Source of the DNA: Alligator mississippiensis
Lineage: Eukaryota > Chordata > Crocodylia > Alligatoridae
Length of the DNA stretch: 64,000 bases
Assembly: GCF_030867095.1 (NCBI RefSeq)
Contig: NC_081824.1
Location: 304,746,956 to 304,810,955 of the forward strand
Direction: 5' to 3'
Shown here: positions 12,039 through 25,130 of the stretch, piece after piece
How positions within the stretch are numbered: position 1 is the first letter of the stretch
Layout of the letters: each line of letters opens with the position of its first letter
Notes under the pieces: model-generated
Told to the model about the DNA's origin: nothing
Seen by the model: only the letters and a program-made list of their open reading frames with translations
The model's database searches: none
Made by a program: the position numbers and the translations under genes

Positions 12039-14425
12039 CATTAGAGGTCCTATGCCTCTGGACTCTCCTACTTTCAAAACATATGTTTGATGAAAATCAG
12101 AATGGACTGAGGGATATGCTTATTCTGTCAAATTTTGGAAAGGATTTAATATTTGAAATTAGAGGGTTGACATTCAGTATTTGTTGTGCCTATGGGCTTA
12201 AGGATTATCCTGGTCACATTTTTAAAGGATGGAAGGTAATATGCCCAGGTATATCATTGTTGTTGGGTACTGATACATTTTGTATACAAAATAAGGTATA
12301 GACATAATATGTTTTATATATTGTATTTTACTGAAGAAAAGAGGTGTTTGGAAGAATTACTAGCAATCCAGTGGTGAGATAACTGGCACAGAGAAGACAC
12401 TCATTGGTGGTGTGAAAGGATTTAAGGCCTTCCAGAGGAAAATAAGTGTGAAATCAAAGTATAAAGGGTGTCAATGTGCAAATCTGGACTGCATCATGGT
12501 CACTTTCCTTCACCCTGTCCATATCATGTTCACTGTTAGACAAGTCATCCTTATATTATTATCCAGGAATGGTAGTCTTGATTCTGGTCATATCAGCTCA
12601 AAGAGGGATTTGTGTCTAAAACTCTCTAACTTTACTTCTCTCGTGAGGTAGAATTCTGCAGTTTTTCCAGCTGACATATGCTATCAACTTTCACAAAGGA
12701 ATTTCAGCCACTCTTAATTTAAAAAACTCCTTAAAGCAATGATGTATTTCCTCCAGGTGTTTTATGACACATGTACACCATCAGTTACAAATAAATAGTA
12801 GCAAGCCACCTCCTAAATTGCTGCCTGCCATTTTTCATCTGCAAAACACCCAGAATTTGGGTAAGCAAACTCAGTAGAAATCTGCTTAATGACTCAATTT
12901 TGTGCATGCAACATTTCTGGCATGAACATAAAAGTCACTTTGAAAATCTGTCCTTATCAAATACATGAAAGCTACTTCATTCTGCAATGTATTGTGTGTA
13001 ATCTAGTGTCTATAGATCTCCTGGTCCAGCAAAATCCAGTGAATACCATTCTTAAAAGATTATTGGACTGGATTCATTCCAGCTGCACAGCAAATTAGAC
13101 CTCCTACTACTAGAGGGCTTTTCTTCACTCTGTGGATGGAATTTAGCCTGAGGGAAGAGGAACTGAAAACACTATGTGCCCTCCTCCGAGGTTTCTTTTT
13201 GAGCAGACAGTTTTTTATTCTGGATCCTCCATAGTAGTTCCTTTGACAGAAGTTACTTAGGGGGAGCTAATAGGGGAGTGGTTTGAACTGTTAATATAAT
13301 ACCCAGCTACTTTTGTCATAACCTTTCTCTCCCTAGCCAGTGTTACCAGCTTTTCAGGCTGCTTTGCTGCTTCTGGGTACCTTGTCAGATGTGTTGCAAC
13401 TGTATTGCACTGGTGGCCCTCTGCCTTTGTTGAGGCTGGCACATTCTGTACAGCTGTTTCCTGCTGCGGGCAGTTGCCACCTGGAGGTGTCAGAAGAGGC
13501 TGGATGGTAACTTCTGTGTTATTCTCTCCTACTCTCACCATTCTGTCTGTATCTGAAAGGACTTCTGAGCTGGAAAATCTCCATTTCACAATGGGATTTC
13601 ATTTTGGGAAATAGTCTCTTTTAACTGCTTTATCTGCAAAGAGAGGTCATTCTGGCCTTTGGATCCACCAGGAAAATACCAAAGTAAAGGAGTTCCTCAC
13701 TTTTTTGCAGCCTAAAAGTTAACAAGGGATTATACATCTTAAAAATAAGATAGTCATGGGGCTAAGATGATTCAGGCAGAAGATAATCATAATAGACACC
13801 TCCATGGGCAAATAACTGTTCCAATTAGCTGTCTTTCCTTGATGTCTGGTGATGGGGATTTCATGGAGCATGTACATAAGGACGCTTAATGAATAACAGC
13901 AAAGTTACAAATGGAGTGTATACCTGCAAATGATATTTTCTGTGTGTGATATCTGTATTACTTCAGTGTTGCTAAATGTGGTTAATTCTGAATATTCTGT
14001 GCATCTGAAACAATTGCCTTTGCTCTTTATCCCATGCAAACTGTTCCCTTGAAAATTTTAAATGTAAATGCCGTGCCATATAGAACAGTGTTAACTGAGT
14101 GTTAATGAGCTGCCACATCAGCTTCCAGCCTTCTCTATAATCCAGTGCGAGGTCTCAGAGGTGTCACAATAAAACAGAATTTAAAGGCTATTAAATATAT
14201 TTCATGGATATGGCTTCTGACTGTGTTTCCCAGTGAAGTGGATGTCCTTATCTTGGTCCTAATGAAGTAGTGCCAGCTGTATGCGTACATGGGAGTGGGT
14301 GTGTGATTATTTTTGCTGACACATCAGGTGGCCACCAGTCCTCAACCAGACCAGATCTAGAAAGTGGAATCTTCCTTTTTGAGGAAAGAAACTAGAAAAT
14401 AAATATTTTTGCTGGTGTTTTAATG
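12039..14425. other. Unannotated AT-rich sequence
   Basis: No gene or repeat recognised. Frames such as 13257-13589 (minus strand) lack domain signatures and sit in ordinary AT-rich DNA. Confidence 0.4.
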
Positions 14426-14660
14426 CAGTGATTCTCAACCAAGGTGTTGTGGCACTTTGGGTTGCCTCGAGATCTTTTCAAGGGTGCCACAGGGAGCTGC
14501 ATAATATTAGCACTGTCAGGTGTGCGAACATCATTTGCAAGAGAAACCCAGAGATTTCAAATAGGAATCCATAGATACTATATAAAAACCTTCTGGCCTG
14601 TTGTGGCCTTTCTGAGTTTTTTGCAGCAGAAACATGACTCTCTTATTTTTTTGTTGTCAA
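14426..14660. mobile_element. hAT-like element, left part
   Basis: It begins CAGTGATTCTCAACCAAGG, a typical hAT terminus, and continues with GTGCCACAGGGAGCTGC and AAGAGAAACCCAGAG, a layout I recall from a widespread amniote non-autonomous hAT family. It ends in an A/T-rich stretch near 14660. No matching right terminus was found, so this is a truncated copy. Confidence 0.6.
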
Positions 14661-14949
14661 AAAACTGCAACTGTAACCATAACCGTAACCCTTTCCCTTT
14701 TCTTCTCTTGTACATTTTCCCTTTTCCTTTCTTATTTTATTACTGCAGCAAGAGTAGGGAATTGGGCTAGAAAAAAAGAGGCAGCAACGAGGACTATAGA
14801 AGTTCCTATGCCTGCCCTTGTAGTACCTCTGCCCCTTCCTGGTTCCAGTCAGTCTAGCTAGAATAAGGACTTGGCAACCAGGCATGCATAGTACATTGGG
14901 TTTTCAGACCGCTGTCACTTAAAGGAATGTTCCTTCACATCAGATGTGG

Positions 14950-15457
14950 CAGTAGCGTAACTAGGGCAAGATGAGTATGGCACCCAACCTGGGCACTGTC
15001 TAGGATGGGGCTCCAGAATCTCCTTTGCCGGGAGCATTTGCTGTAGTGCTGGAAGCCCTGTGCTGCTGCTGCCTGGCCACAGGAGGCACACAATGGCAAC
15101 ACTTCACCAAGCCGGCTTTCTAGGGGCTGGGGGGTGAGTGGGGCAAACAGAATGGCACTTCCCCCACCCCCTGCCCCTCTCTCAGGGAGCCTTTGTCAGG
15201 GCAGGCACAGCCCTGCACCCAATATGTACATATTGAGGGGGGAAGTGAAAGGGGCACCAGGATCAGTGCTTCCAGGAAGTCTGGCCATTGGGCTGCTGCC
15301 AGAGCTGACCTGCTGATGCTGAGCAGCAGCCCAGGCAGGCAAGACTTCCTTTCTCTTACCCATGCTGCCCTGCCACCACTCTGTATCACCATGGTCAGCA
15401 TACCCTTGCCCCCCTCCCCTCCTACCATGGGTATTCACTGAGTTCACTATGCCTCTG
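14950..15457. mobile_element. Non-autonomous hAT element with 8-bp TSD
   Basis: Left end CAGTAGCGTAACTAGGGC and right end GAGTTCACTATGCCTCTG are inverted, imperfect copies. Flanking 8-mers AGATGTGG (14942-14949) and AGATATGG (15458-15465) agree at 7 of 8 positions, the TSD length of hAT transposition. The interior is GC-rich and encodes no transposase; the frames there are open by composition on both strands. Relatives sit at about 876 and at 30032-30211. Confidence 0.75.
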
Positions 15458-15599
15458 AGATATGGTGAAAAGGCTGCATCATATCTGAGCCAACTGTCTC
15501 TAAGCCACTATCAGTGAGGGGACTCTCTCGGCTGCCTGCCTAATCTCCTTGACTCTGTGATTAACCTCTCTGGCTCTGCATCATTTGCCTGGAGGCAAG

Positions 15600-15724
15600 T
15601 GTTATTCTATAGACTGTAATTTTGTCTTTATTCCCTGGATTTATTAAGGTAAGCAGCATAAGATTTAGCACTCTGTACACTGTGGATGATACAATAATAA
15701 CAATAATAATAATAATAATAATAA
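15600..15724 (+). mobile_element. Old LINE/SINE 3' tail ending in TAA repeats
   Basis: The pattern GACTGTAATTTTGTC, then TTTAGCACTCTGTACACTGTG, then GATACAATAATAA leading into TAA repeats resembles the 3' tail of old L2/L3-like LINEs and the SINEs that use them. It is strongly diverged and the subfamily cannot be given. Confidence 0.4.
15691..15724. repeat. (TAA)n microsatellite
   Basis: About eleven units of AAT/TAA with one interruption (AATAATAAC, then AATAATAAT repeated). It probably grew from the A/T-rich tail of the adjacent retroelement fragment. Confidence 0.9.
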
Positions 15725-16330
15725 AGTTCAGTAGCAGCATGTAGGCCCTAGTTCCTCAAGAGCATGTATAACTTTGAGCACTGGATGCTTGGAGTCACGG
15801 GAAGAGTTAGATACCTTGTTGAATTACTGCCTTGTTGTATCGGCTAGTTTGATTTTCTCCATTTCTGTTGCACTTGCATACTCAATACTTCAAAAACAAA
15901 TACTGCTAGTATACTGCCATGAAACTAGGTTAAGAATAGATGCAAAATTGCAATTATGAAATCTTGGATTATCAAAATAGTTCAAAACCCATCTTTCCCA
16001 ATAGGGATGGATAGCCCAGTTGACTAGATTTCCTACAAAACAAAAAGGTAATCTCCTTTTCTGTTCTAAAGAAAAATAATTCCAGCCTGAAGAACCATTT
16101 TATGATGTCACCCAGAGACTTCCTACTAAAAATAAATGTGTAAGTGTGTGTGTTTTATTTATATCTAAGGCAAAAACGTATTTGTTGTGCATACATTGGA
16201 GAAATTGGTATTATCTGGACAACAGCAAAGGAAATTTATTTAATCTGCTTACCAGCCCTTTTAGCTATGATTGTTCTGAAATGTCTCACTATAATTCTCC
16301 AGTGATCTAAAATATTTAAATCAGTAACTG
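15725..16330. other. Unannotated sequence
   Basis: Nothing recognisable beyond AT-rich DNA. The small frame at 15774-15959 has no known domain. Confidence 0.4.
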
Positions 16331-16456
16331 ATGCTCCGATTCAGGAAGGCACTTAAGTATATGTGTAAATCACATTGGAGTTAGTCAATCTGAACCATGT
16401 GCTTTTCTGAATAGGGATGGATTTACACATGTGCTTGAGCGCTGTCCTGACTCAGG
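16331..16456. mobile_element. Palindromic MITE, about 126 bp
   Basis: The left arm reads CTCCGATTCAGGAAGGCACT then TAAGTATATGTGTAAATC. The right arm (16418-16456) is the inverted form, GGATTTACACATGTGCTTGA then GCGCTGTCCTGACTCAGG. Agreement is roughly 80 percent by eye. This is a common type of palindromic interspersed repeat in reptile and bird genomes (recalled). No coding content. Confidence 0.65.
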
Positions 16457-17200
16457 GTCTGAGAGGTTGGTTATACAAGAAAAATTAATTGGAATGAACT
16501 AAACGTATAAATTTATAGGGGATAAAGCTTTAAATTAAACCAAACTTTGATTCAGAATGAATGTCTGCATAGGGGTTTAATGTTTTAAATTATCTGCTTT
16601 AAATTACACTTTTGTTTAATTCAGATAATTTTCCTGAATGACCCTATGTAGATGAGCAATTTATTAATCACAAATGTACATGAATGCTTTATATCAACTG
16701 CACTATTTATGTCCCTAATGTTAAGCCTGGATATTAATGTTTACAGGTTCAGAAACTGGCAGAATTTGTGTGCTTTAAGAACTCTACATCTCTACATTGT
16801 ATGGTGACTTGAGATAGGTACAATTTATAGATGTGATTTCACAATGGCTTTATAATTTTCTGCAGAGTTTCCTTACTGTCCAAAATAGACATATAATCTC
16901 ACTACTTTCTCTCTCTACCATTTGAATAAGCAACCTAAACAACCAATTACCTTCGGATACACAATATTTGGGTCTGCATTCCAGCTAGTCAAAACCAGAC
17001 ACTGGAAGATTATTTTTAAATATTTGCTATGCTCTAAGTTTGCATTTTCTCCTGGCCTTTATGATACTTGACACAGTTTGTTGCTGTGTCTCTAATAAAG
17101 AGTTTAGTATTAAAATAACAATCTTTGTGTTGGTCTTTGATTACATGAACTTGTCTCTCTATCTGGTTATTTGCTGGCGGTGGGGGAGGTCCCACTCTAC
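16457..17200. other. Unannotated AT-rich sequence
   Basis: No recognised element or gene. Confidence 0.4.
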
Positions 17201-17311
17201 TTCCACTGAAGTCAGCGGCAAAACTCCCACAGTCTTAAATGGTGCCAAATCATGTGGCAGCCATCCTGCTCTCAGTGAAGTCAGTGGGAGTTTTGCCACT
17301 GACTTTAATAG
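17201..17311. mobile_element. Palindromic repeat (GGGAGTTTTGCC core)
   Basis: CACTGAAGTCAGCGGCAAAA then CTCCCAC (within 17201-17230) is mirrored by GTGGGAGTTTTGCCACTGAC then TTTAAT (17284-17309). A third short copy of AGTGAAGTCAGTGGG begins at 17274. The GACTTCAATGGGAGTTTTGCC-type motif is a frequent amniote interspersed repeat; the assignment is from memory. Confidence 0.6.
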
Positions 17312-20300
17312 CAACAGGGTTGGGTTGTTCACACATGTCACACTTTGCATACTGTTTTAAACTCTGTCATTAATAATTTCCTGCATGAGAGCATAAATTC
17401 TAAAAATAGATTAGGGCCAATGTCATTTTTCCATTCCAGGGCAAAAATAGATCATAGGAAATGAGTTATATTCAAGAGGGCTGCATATCATGCTGCCTTA
17501 TAGCTATGACCTCCTACTCTGCCACTGACTAATATAACCATTTTCTTTTCCCTGGATCTTTTATTTTTTTCTCTCTTCTCTTTCTCATATTTTGGCATTT
17601 TCCTTCTTCAGGCTCCAACTTTGGTCAGGATGTTCAGACAATATTTAAGGAGGTGTTTTCTTTCTCTAGTTATCACTGTTGTTGCTCTAAACTAGGCAAG
17701 ATTATTCAATTCCTCATAAGAAGAGATGACTTAGTGCAATTCGTTTGCTGAATTTCACTTCTCTTTCTGTTGATAAAATGCCCAGGAACAACTTAAACAT
17801 TTTGAAAAAAATATATTCATTTTTTTACAGTAACTTTCTCTGGATAATTCTTGGTCCACACACCTTGGGGACCAATTTGGGAGGAGCTGATTGTATTTGC
17901 TGCCTGGATATTCAGGTTGTTTTGGATACCTTTGTCTGGTTAGATAGCAAGGCTTGATTAGATGAATTCTGCTATCTGCTTAGATGTGTGCAATTTTTGT
18001 TTTATTAATTCAAAACTATTTTGTTTTTGTTTTTTTCCTGGCAAGAGACACCTAAAAATCCCGGGTGAGGATCCTAGCAAGTACATTTGTTTGTTTGACT
18101 GTTATGATTATGATAACTGTTATGAAGCAGGATGGAGTGTGATTGGAGACTTCTGTCCCTCCTGTATGCCTAAGCTGTTTCTTGCTCTTCTGAATTCATC
18201 ATAGCAACAGCCCCAGTATGAATGGTGCCCCAGAAGGTGGAAAATAAGGGGGTTTCCCTGTGTTTGAGGAACACAAGGAAATGGAAGGGAAGATATTAAG
18301 AACAAAGTTGTTACAGGGAGATGATTTTCATGACCCCTTGGGTGAAAAGAAGAGGCTGTGACACTTGATCCTGCTGCAGCTGTTCTTAGTGAAATTTAGC
18401 TTTCCAGAGACTCCTCACCTGCACAACAGCTAATGCCCTGCAACTACAAAGGGCAAAGAAAGATCTTATAGCAAACGAGGAAAAGGCCCTTCATTTAATG
18501 CTAGCTGTATTTAGTGCATCACCAATTAAATAAGCACATCTCCTGCCAGCAGCTCCTTCTATAGCTGATGCTGAAACTTACCAAAATATGTCCCCAAGTA
18601 GAGTTCCAAATTCCTTACAGATCATGCACCCATGTGAAGTTGCAAAAGATTCTACAATAATTTCATAATGCGGTGTTGGCAGAAAAGGGGGGAAGACATC
18701 TTATTTTGAAAAGTTTCAGCTCATGATTGCTATGTGAAAATGATGCAGAATCTAATAAAACCTTGACTTCATATATTTCAAGTTAAATGTTTTAAGACAT
18801 ATAACAAAACAGTAAACTATCCTTTGAGTATCTATATTGGCAAATCACAGCAAAAATATATGGAGCAGATCCTACTCTCCTAGGGGATCTGTTACTTACG
18901 GGCTTATAGGATATTTCTAGAAGCATCTACTGTCTCAGCCCACAGTCCACTTGGGCCAAATCTATCCAAACTGATTTACTTCAATGGAGTTATCTGCAGA
19001 AGCAGTTTACCATGTTATATGTGGGGGGGGGGACTGAAACAAACATTTTTTGTTCTATGTGAGAAACTATTTTACTCCTGTGAATTTCCAAGGCCTTTTA
19101 TGAAATTGATGGTATAAAAGGAAAGATTATTTTTCTAAAGCCAGGCTCCCATGTGGTGTTCTGATTTTGATTACTCTGTGCACTTCAAGAGTTGTTTCAT
19201 GGTGAGTGGCTTGTTTAAATGCTACTTAGTTTTTAATATTTCATTTGTTGCCTTTAGAGAAAGTGAGATGCCCACAGAAGCTACCATTAACATCCTTTAC
19301 TGTGTTCCCCAAGGTTGCCTTCTATAAGGGAGATTATTGATTTTGACTTTTTGAAGGAGAATTGGCCAAAAATAATCCTCCTTGACAGAATTTCTGCTTG
19401 GGACAGGAGCTGAGAGGGAGCAGTTTAACAAAAATAGCAAACACCATTACAAACAAAAAATTTATTTCAGTCTCATGGAGGAATTCTGTGGATTGTACCA
19501 GCCCTAATAATAAATCACCTTGCTGTATGAAGTCAGCTTTCCCATGCAGGGAATTAGAGGAAATACCAATCCTTGTTTCTTATATAAGGGAGTTTTCATG
19601 CCAGTTAACTGGCTGGGTGACGTTCTTTCAGAATGTGAATTTCAATGAGTTGTCTATTAATAATTACACTGGGGAAAATTGATTTTCTTGTTAAAATGTG
19701 TCCTGGATCCCAACGTGGATATACAGAACTGGCTTAAGAACGGGAGGCCCAGTTGTCAGAGTACTGCATTCATCTATTATGTGTGTCATTTGTGTATCTG
19801 CATGGAGGCTGCCCTCATGGATCATTTGGAAGTGAAGATTATAGACAGATTCTTCCTTCGAAAACAGATTCCAAAAATAATGATCAGTAAGAGAGGTTTT
19901 GTTTTTCCTCACAGGACACAGGTACCTATTAATTAAATGTATAAACAAAACCAGAATATAATGACCTTTTTCAAAGCATAAAACCAGGGTTCAAATTACA
20001 TTTTGACTCTTGAAGGGGGCTGCAAAAAAAATTAAACCAGCTCATTAATTAATAAGTCCACCTACATGAAGGAGCAATCTGATTGGAGACCCCCCAGGTT
20101 ATGATTTTCAAATCCTTCAGGGGGGACTTTTGTCTCTTATGGTGGATGCTCAGACCCCTCCCGGCCTGCCCCCTAAGCTCCCCCTTAATTCGGACCTTGC
20201 ATAAAACCTGTCATTAAGTCTGTCAGCCTTGTGTCTTCAGCTCTTTACACAACAGATGTATTATGCCAGCCCACAGAGGCTCAGTGGGGCCCAAATAACT

Positions 20301-20579
20301 ATGTTTGCTGATTGTACACAACATACTAGACTTAGTTACATCTATCTATGCATGGCTGCTCTGGAAGGGTTCTGGTGGCTTCTGAAACAAAGATGATGGT
20401 GGAGACTGCAAGGGGGAAGAATCACAAACTAAAGGATCATGAACCAATTTCTATACATTACAACATTTTCTGTTCAGTGGCATGCTGTTTAAATACTGCA
20501 AAACAAAGAGTAAATAGTTAATATATCTTTATTCTGGAGGTCGAATGGCTCTCAGCAAGTGTGTCTTTTATCTATAGGG
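17312..20579. other. Unannotated sequence
   Basis: More than 3 kb without a recognisable gene. Frames at 17745-18204 and 19398-19936 have no domain similarity that I recognise. A run of G (about 19023-19032) and a partial palindromic-repeat fragment near 18955-19010 are the only structures noted. Confidence 0.4.
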
Positions 20580-20795
20580 CAGTGGTTTTCAACCTTTTTT
20601 CATTTGCAGACTTCTAAAAAATTTAAAATGGAGATGTGGACCCCTTTGGAAATTTTGAACAAAGGTGCGGATCCCTTTGAATTGTAAGTGTAGGTGTTCA
20701 TGTACTTTCAATTGATCATAATCATCTTTTGCGGACCCCTTAGACATGGTCTGTGGACACCCAGGGGTCGGCAGACCACAGGCTGAAAACCACTG
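20580..20795. mobile_element. Non-autonomous hAT element, 216 bp
   Basis: The left terminus CAGTGGTTTTCAACCTTTT and the right terminus CAGGCTGAAAACCACTG are inverted repeats of about 16 bp with one mismatch. Flanking 8-mers CTATAGGG and CTGTAGAG agree at 6 of 8 positions, as expected for an aged hAT duplication. Interior motifs GCGGACCCCTTAGACATGG and CCAGGGGTCGGCAGACC are typical of this class of short hAT derivative. No transposase. Confidence 0.85.
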
Positions 20796-23616
20796 CTGTA
20801 GAGTCACAAACCTCCCTGCAGTCAATGAGTGTGCCAGCTGCCTTCTGTTCACACTAAAGGAAGGAACAATTAATTGCCCTGTTACTGGCAGTCAAAACAA
20901 GGGAAGCCACTGACCAAAAACAAGCCTGAATGTAGTTGCAGGCTGAGGACTGATTTGGCTGCAGCTGTGTAGGTGTAAAAGAAGCAGCCAAAAAGCAGGC
21001 ATAAAACTTTCAAGAAGGTTGGAGACCACAAGAGAAGCATTGGCTCTGAGAGAAAACAGAGAGAAGGAGAAACCTGATTGGGCAGAGTGCTGGAAATAAA
21101 GGGAGGCTTGCAACTGTTTCTGTTGTGTTCAGGGAAACAGGACCTTGCACATGTTCTGTATACAATAAACCAACAGGATCGCATCAAGCTAATACCTGAC
21201 ACTACCATCAACTTCTCCTAAAGAAAAGCACATGCTTGACCCAACGTGTTAGCTAACTGTCAAGCCAAAGCAGTATTATGGTTTCTTGAGCACAACACAG
21301 CATGCATTTGCTTTCTTGAAACAACAAAATCAGGAATAGTCAAAGGAATAAAATCAGTGGTTCTCAGGAAAAGATGTGGCATGTCACATACCTTTTTAAG
21401 ATCTTTGTAATGCCCATGTATGAAGAGGGGAGAGAGGAGGTATGCTTTTCTTCCACTGCATAGTTCCCATAGACACTCAGGGAGAATTAAACTGTCCTAT
21501 GCAGAATAGAGTTGGCACCTGAAGTGTGAGCCCTGAATCTCGGGCAGTGTTCTGAGTTCATTTCCCTTTGGTTCTGTAACAAGGGGTAGGAACCAGGATG
21601 GCAGGGAGCTGTGAGTTCCTATTTCTTTCCCAGAGCAAAATAAAAGTAGGTCATACATATTTAAATGAAATGGCAATAGGAAGCCATTGATTAGAGGCTC
21701 TGAAAGTGCTTGTTTATCTCGAGAGCTTCCAAGCATGACCCCCTCTGTGTGGAGGACTTTTACAGAGTGAGAAAATCCACACAGATTGGTTCACTGTATT
21801 GTTCTTCCCCGGAAGGGCTCTGGTCTGGGGAGCAATATGGAGAGGAGAATTCCCATCAAGAGCTACTTCTGAGAGATCTTGAAAGGTGAGATATGGAAGG
21901 CAGAAGCCTCTTCCACGGAGAGTGTTTATGATTGGGGCCCCTCCGTTGCTACCATACGCCTGGCCCCATTTTAGCCTTTGCATAACAAGCCCCTTTCCTG
22001 TTATCTGCAAAGGAATTTTATAGCTGAAAAAGTCTTTTGGACAAAGACCAAGGGGCAGCTAAAGCAGAGAAGGAAAGTTACACACATAGACCTGTATAAA
22101 TAAACCTGGACACTTTTTAGTCCTATGGATTGACCAGACAAGGTTCTTAAGGGAAAATATTTACTTCCAATTTGCATAGTTTTCTTAATGCTTATTGCTC
22201 TGTGCCTGAGTACAGTGGGAGGAAACAGTTGCAACCCCTGCATTTCTTGATGCTTCCTATATGTATACTAAGGAGAAACAAAGTGCAACCCTTTCTAAGG
22301 AAAGATTGTTCCCTAGGAAGAACTATCTTCTGGGCTGTTCCTGCCCTGCCTGATTCTGGAGGTACCTGGGATTTCTGCTCTTACCACAGTCAGTTTAAAG
22401 TTGTAATTCATGAGACCTTTGATCTTGCTTCTTGCTGCTCCACTGCTTTCTCTCTCTAGTTTCCTGTCTCCTTGCTGCACTGCTCTGCTTCTTCTAGGTT
22501 TAGAACCATCTATTATTCTGTCCTGTCTGCCTTAGCAAGCCTCTTGTTTTCTGCGTGTGAAACCCTTTTTCTCTGCACCTTCAGACTCTCTCCTTCAATC
22601 CACATCTCTCCTTCAAACCACGTTTTCTCAACAGTAGGCTTTCTCATTGCTGACCTTTTTCCCAACATCTTGTCCTATTTCTTCTGTTTGAGGCTTATCT
22701 CTGTTTGTAAACAACCGTATACATTTAGTATTATGAAATCCTTTGTAAAGTACTATAAAGTTTCAGGATAAATCATGCGTATCTCTGGACAACAAATTTT
22801 TGAAAAACAAGATTGTTAAAGACAACAATGATAGGTTTTGTCATAGAAGTAACATATTTCCTCATGTGAGGACTCGTGACTTGTGGCAAAATTGTACAAA
22901 CCATTTCTAATGGGTAATAAAACTCACACCCAGTGCTCAAACAAATAAACAAACTCTCCAAATAGAAATTCATCTGCTACTTTTCCTGACAAGTTAATGT
23001 TTCCAGTCTTTCAGACCCATGAATTTTTCCCCCTAAGCTATTGCAATGTATTCATATTGGAAGACATATAAGACACTGAGGCATCAGAGGAGGTAATGAT
23101 ACCTATTGTATGTGATGGTGTGATGTTGTTAAATTTGAACTTTTCCCTATACTCTATTGTACTTTTTTGTTGTTGCTGCAGAAAATTTGCGTTTTGGGGA
23201 TACTATCAACTGGAGGTCCATCTAATAGTCAAAACAGACTGCACAAAAATGACTTGCCCTTTTAGCTTATGCCCTTGGTACTGGATGCAGTCTTGACTGG
23301 GCTGATTGAATTCTTGTTCAATGGACAATTTTGATATTTCAAAATTTGTTTCTATTTAGAATCAGGACAAAAAGTTGAAATACTGAAATTTTCAAAGAAC
23401 AGAAAGTTCTAAAAAAAAAATCAGTTCCCAATATTTCCTTTCAGCACATCCAGCAAACCTTTTGACCTTTCCCTAGTTGAAAGTTTTAGCTTTAGCTTGG
23501 GGAATTTGGGGGGAATTTTCAGCTTTAGCTTGGGGAACCACTTCGAAACATACCATTTCACTCTAGTGAAGTGAGCTATTGCTCAAGAAAGCATCTGTGG
23601 TTCAATGACTTTATAA
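20796..23616. other. Unannotated sequence
   Basis: No gene recognised. A possible hAT end (CAGTGGTTCTCAGG) lies at 21355 but no partner terminus follows. CT-rich DNA at 22430-22680 gives Ser/Leu/Phe-rich open frames without domains. Confidence 0.4.
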
Positions 23617-23755
23617 CATGGGTGAGTAATTATTTGAGCTGGAAGGACACTGAGGGAGTTTTGGTGAGCTGTTGTGGGGTGGGGCAGCACTGCTCCCCCC
23701 TTGTTCTGGACTCAAGACAGCTCACTAAAACTCCCTAAGTGGCTCTGTCCTGGGA
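23617..23755. mobile_element. hAT-derived foldback remnant
   Basis: The left end CATGGGTGAGTAATTATTT is a diverged form of the CAGGGGTGGGCAATTATTT terminus that also occurs in the nested hAT at 55538-57399. A 20-bp palindrome follows: GGGAGTTTTGGTGAGCTGT and, about 45 bases later, ACAGCTCACTAAAACTCCCT. The right arm fades after about 23755 without a clean terminus. Confidence 0.6.
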
Positions 23756-24440
23756 CCTGGCATCACTCAGTGGCCCCAGGGTTTCCATAGAGACCAGCCT
23801 GGGACCTGCGCAAGCAGGCAGGGCATGCTCAGCTGGACAGATGGGATGGGACTGCAAGCAGGGAGTGACACCCGGGAGTGGGACAGGTGGTCTGGGGCTG
23901 GGATTGGGTTCACAGGGCAGTGACAGCATGGGGCTGGGGCCTGGGGTAGAGCTGCAATCTGTTCCCTGAACACCCCTGCTGGTCACAGGGATGTGTGGTC
24001 AGCAGATCATGGCTCTGCATCAGGCCCCAGCCCTTTGCTATCAGTGCACTGTGATACTGATCCTGACCCTGGCCCCAGCCCCAACCCACCTGTGGTCCCA
24101 TCCCATCTGCCTGGCTGAGTGCACTCTGCCCACATGTGTCCTGGGTTAGTCTGGCATCCGTGGTGGTGGGTGCAGGGCAGACACACTGGGGTGCCCAGGC
24201 AGTGGGGTTGGATCTGGTGGTGGAGACTAGCAGAGGCAGCTGGAAGGAACTGCTACTGTAGGGGCTGTTGGGAAGTGAGTCCAGTTGCCATATTACCCCA
24301 GTCCCACTGCACACCTGGGAGTGGTGGCACTGGCTACATGAACCACGGCCCAGGCTGCTCCCCATGCCTGGGTCAGACAGGACCAAGGGACCAGGCCTAT
24401 TGTCCTCTATGGACCCAATCCTCCAGGTAGACAAGAAAAC
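23756..24440. repeat. GC-rich block with inverted internal similarity
   Basis: CTCAGCTGGACAGATGGGAT then GGGACTGC (about 23829) is mirrored near 24090-24120, where the reverse complement reads CTCAGCCAGGCAGATGGGAT then GGGACCACAG. The block is GC-rich, and this mirroring allows open frames on both strands (for example 23910-24434 minus and 24119-24430 plus). It resembles the interior of other foldback elements in the window. Borders are not defined. Confidence 0.45.
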
Positions 24441-24579
24441 GAAAGGGTTAGATGAATATAGTCTTGCCTTATTTACAACATGTGGTTTCTGATTATTCTA
24501 GATGTGAATCAGTCTCATGACTTGAGGGGAATACAACTTTCACTCCTGCTGGTTCTGGAACTTCTTCCTTGTCCTAGAA

Positions 24580-24877
24580 CAGGGGTGGCCACTTGCAGCC
24601 TGTGGGATAGATCTGGGTCACGGAGCCTTTGGATCTGGCCTGCAGAGCCATGGCTTTGGCAGCATTTGGCAGCAGGGGGAAATCTGTGCTATGCCACATT
24701 CCCTGCAAGGGGCTCCAATGGAGGGGAAGCTTTGCTTGTGCCGTGTCACAGTTGGGCAGCAGGAGGGGAGAATGGTGGGGAGAAACAGTGGTAGTGGTCA
24801 GGTCCTAATGCCCCCCTCCACCTCTGACTTGAGCTGGGCCGTTCTGGCTCCTCAGATGGAAACATTGCCAACCCCTG
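24580..24877. mobile_element. Non-autonomous hAT element, 298 bp
   Basis: The termini CAGGGGTGGCCACTTGC and TTGCCAACCCCTG are inverted. The flanks TCCTAGAA and TTCTAAGC are weakly similar and may be an eroded 8-bp duplication. The interior is GC-rich without a transposase frame. Confidence 0.75.
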
Positions 24878-25130
24878 TTCTAAGCAACAAGCTTTATAAT
24901 GTGTTGAATTCCATTTCTCAGTCAACAGTTAAGCATGCACTACTATGTAAAAATCAACAGCTCCTTAGAAATAAATACTTAAGTTGATTTGTTTTTAATT
25001 ATTTGCTTGTTCTGACTTGTGACTTTTGTTTGTAACTCTGACTTTTCTTTTTATTTCTTCCCTCCTATAAATGTCATGTATAATAGCCACAGTAGTGGTC
25101 GTTCTGTCCCCAGTGCTGTGTGCTCTAGAG

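Noticed and set aside
14681-14705. Telomere-like GTAACC-type words (CATAACCGTAACCC)
   Set aside because: Only two imperfect units, with no array.
21355-21420. Possible hAT end CAGTGGTTCTCAGG
   Set aside because: The similarity is limited to the first 12 bases and no opposite terminus or duplication was found.
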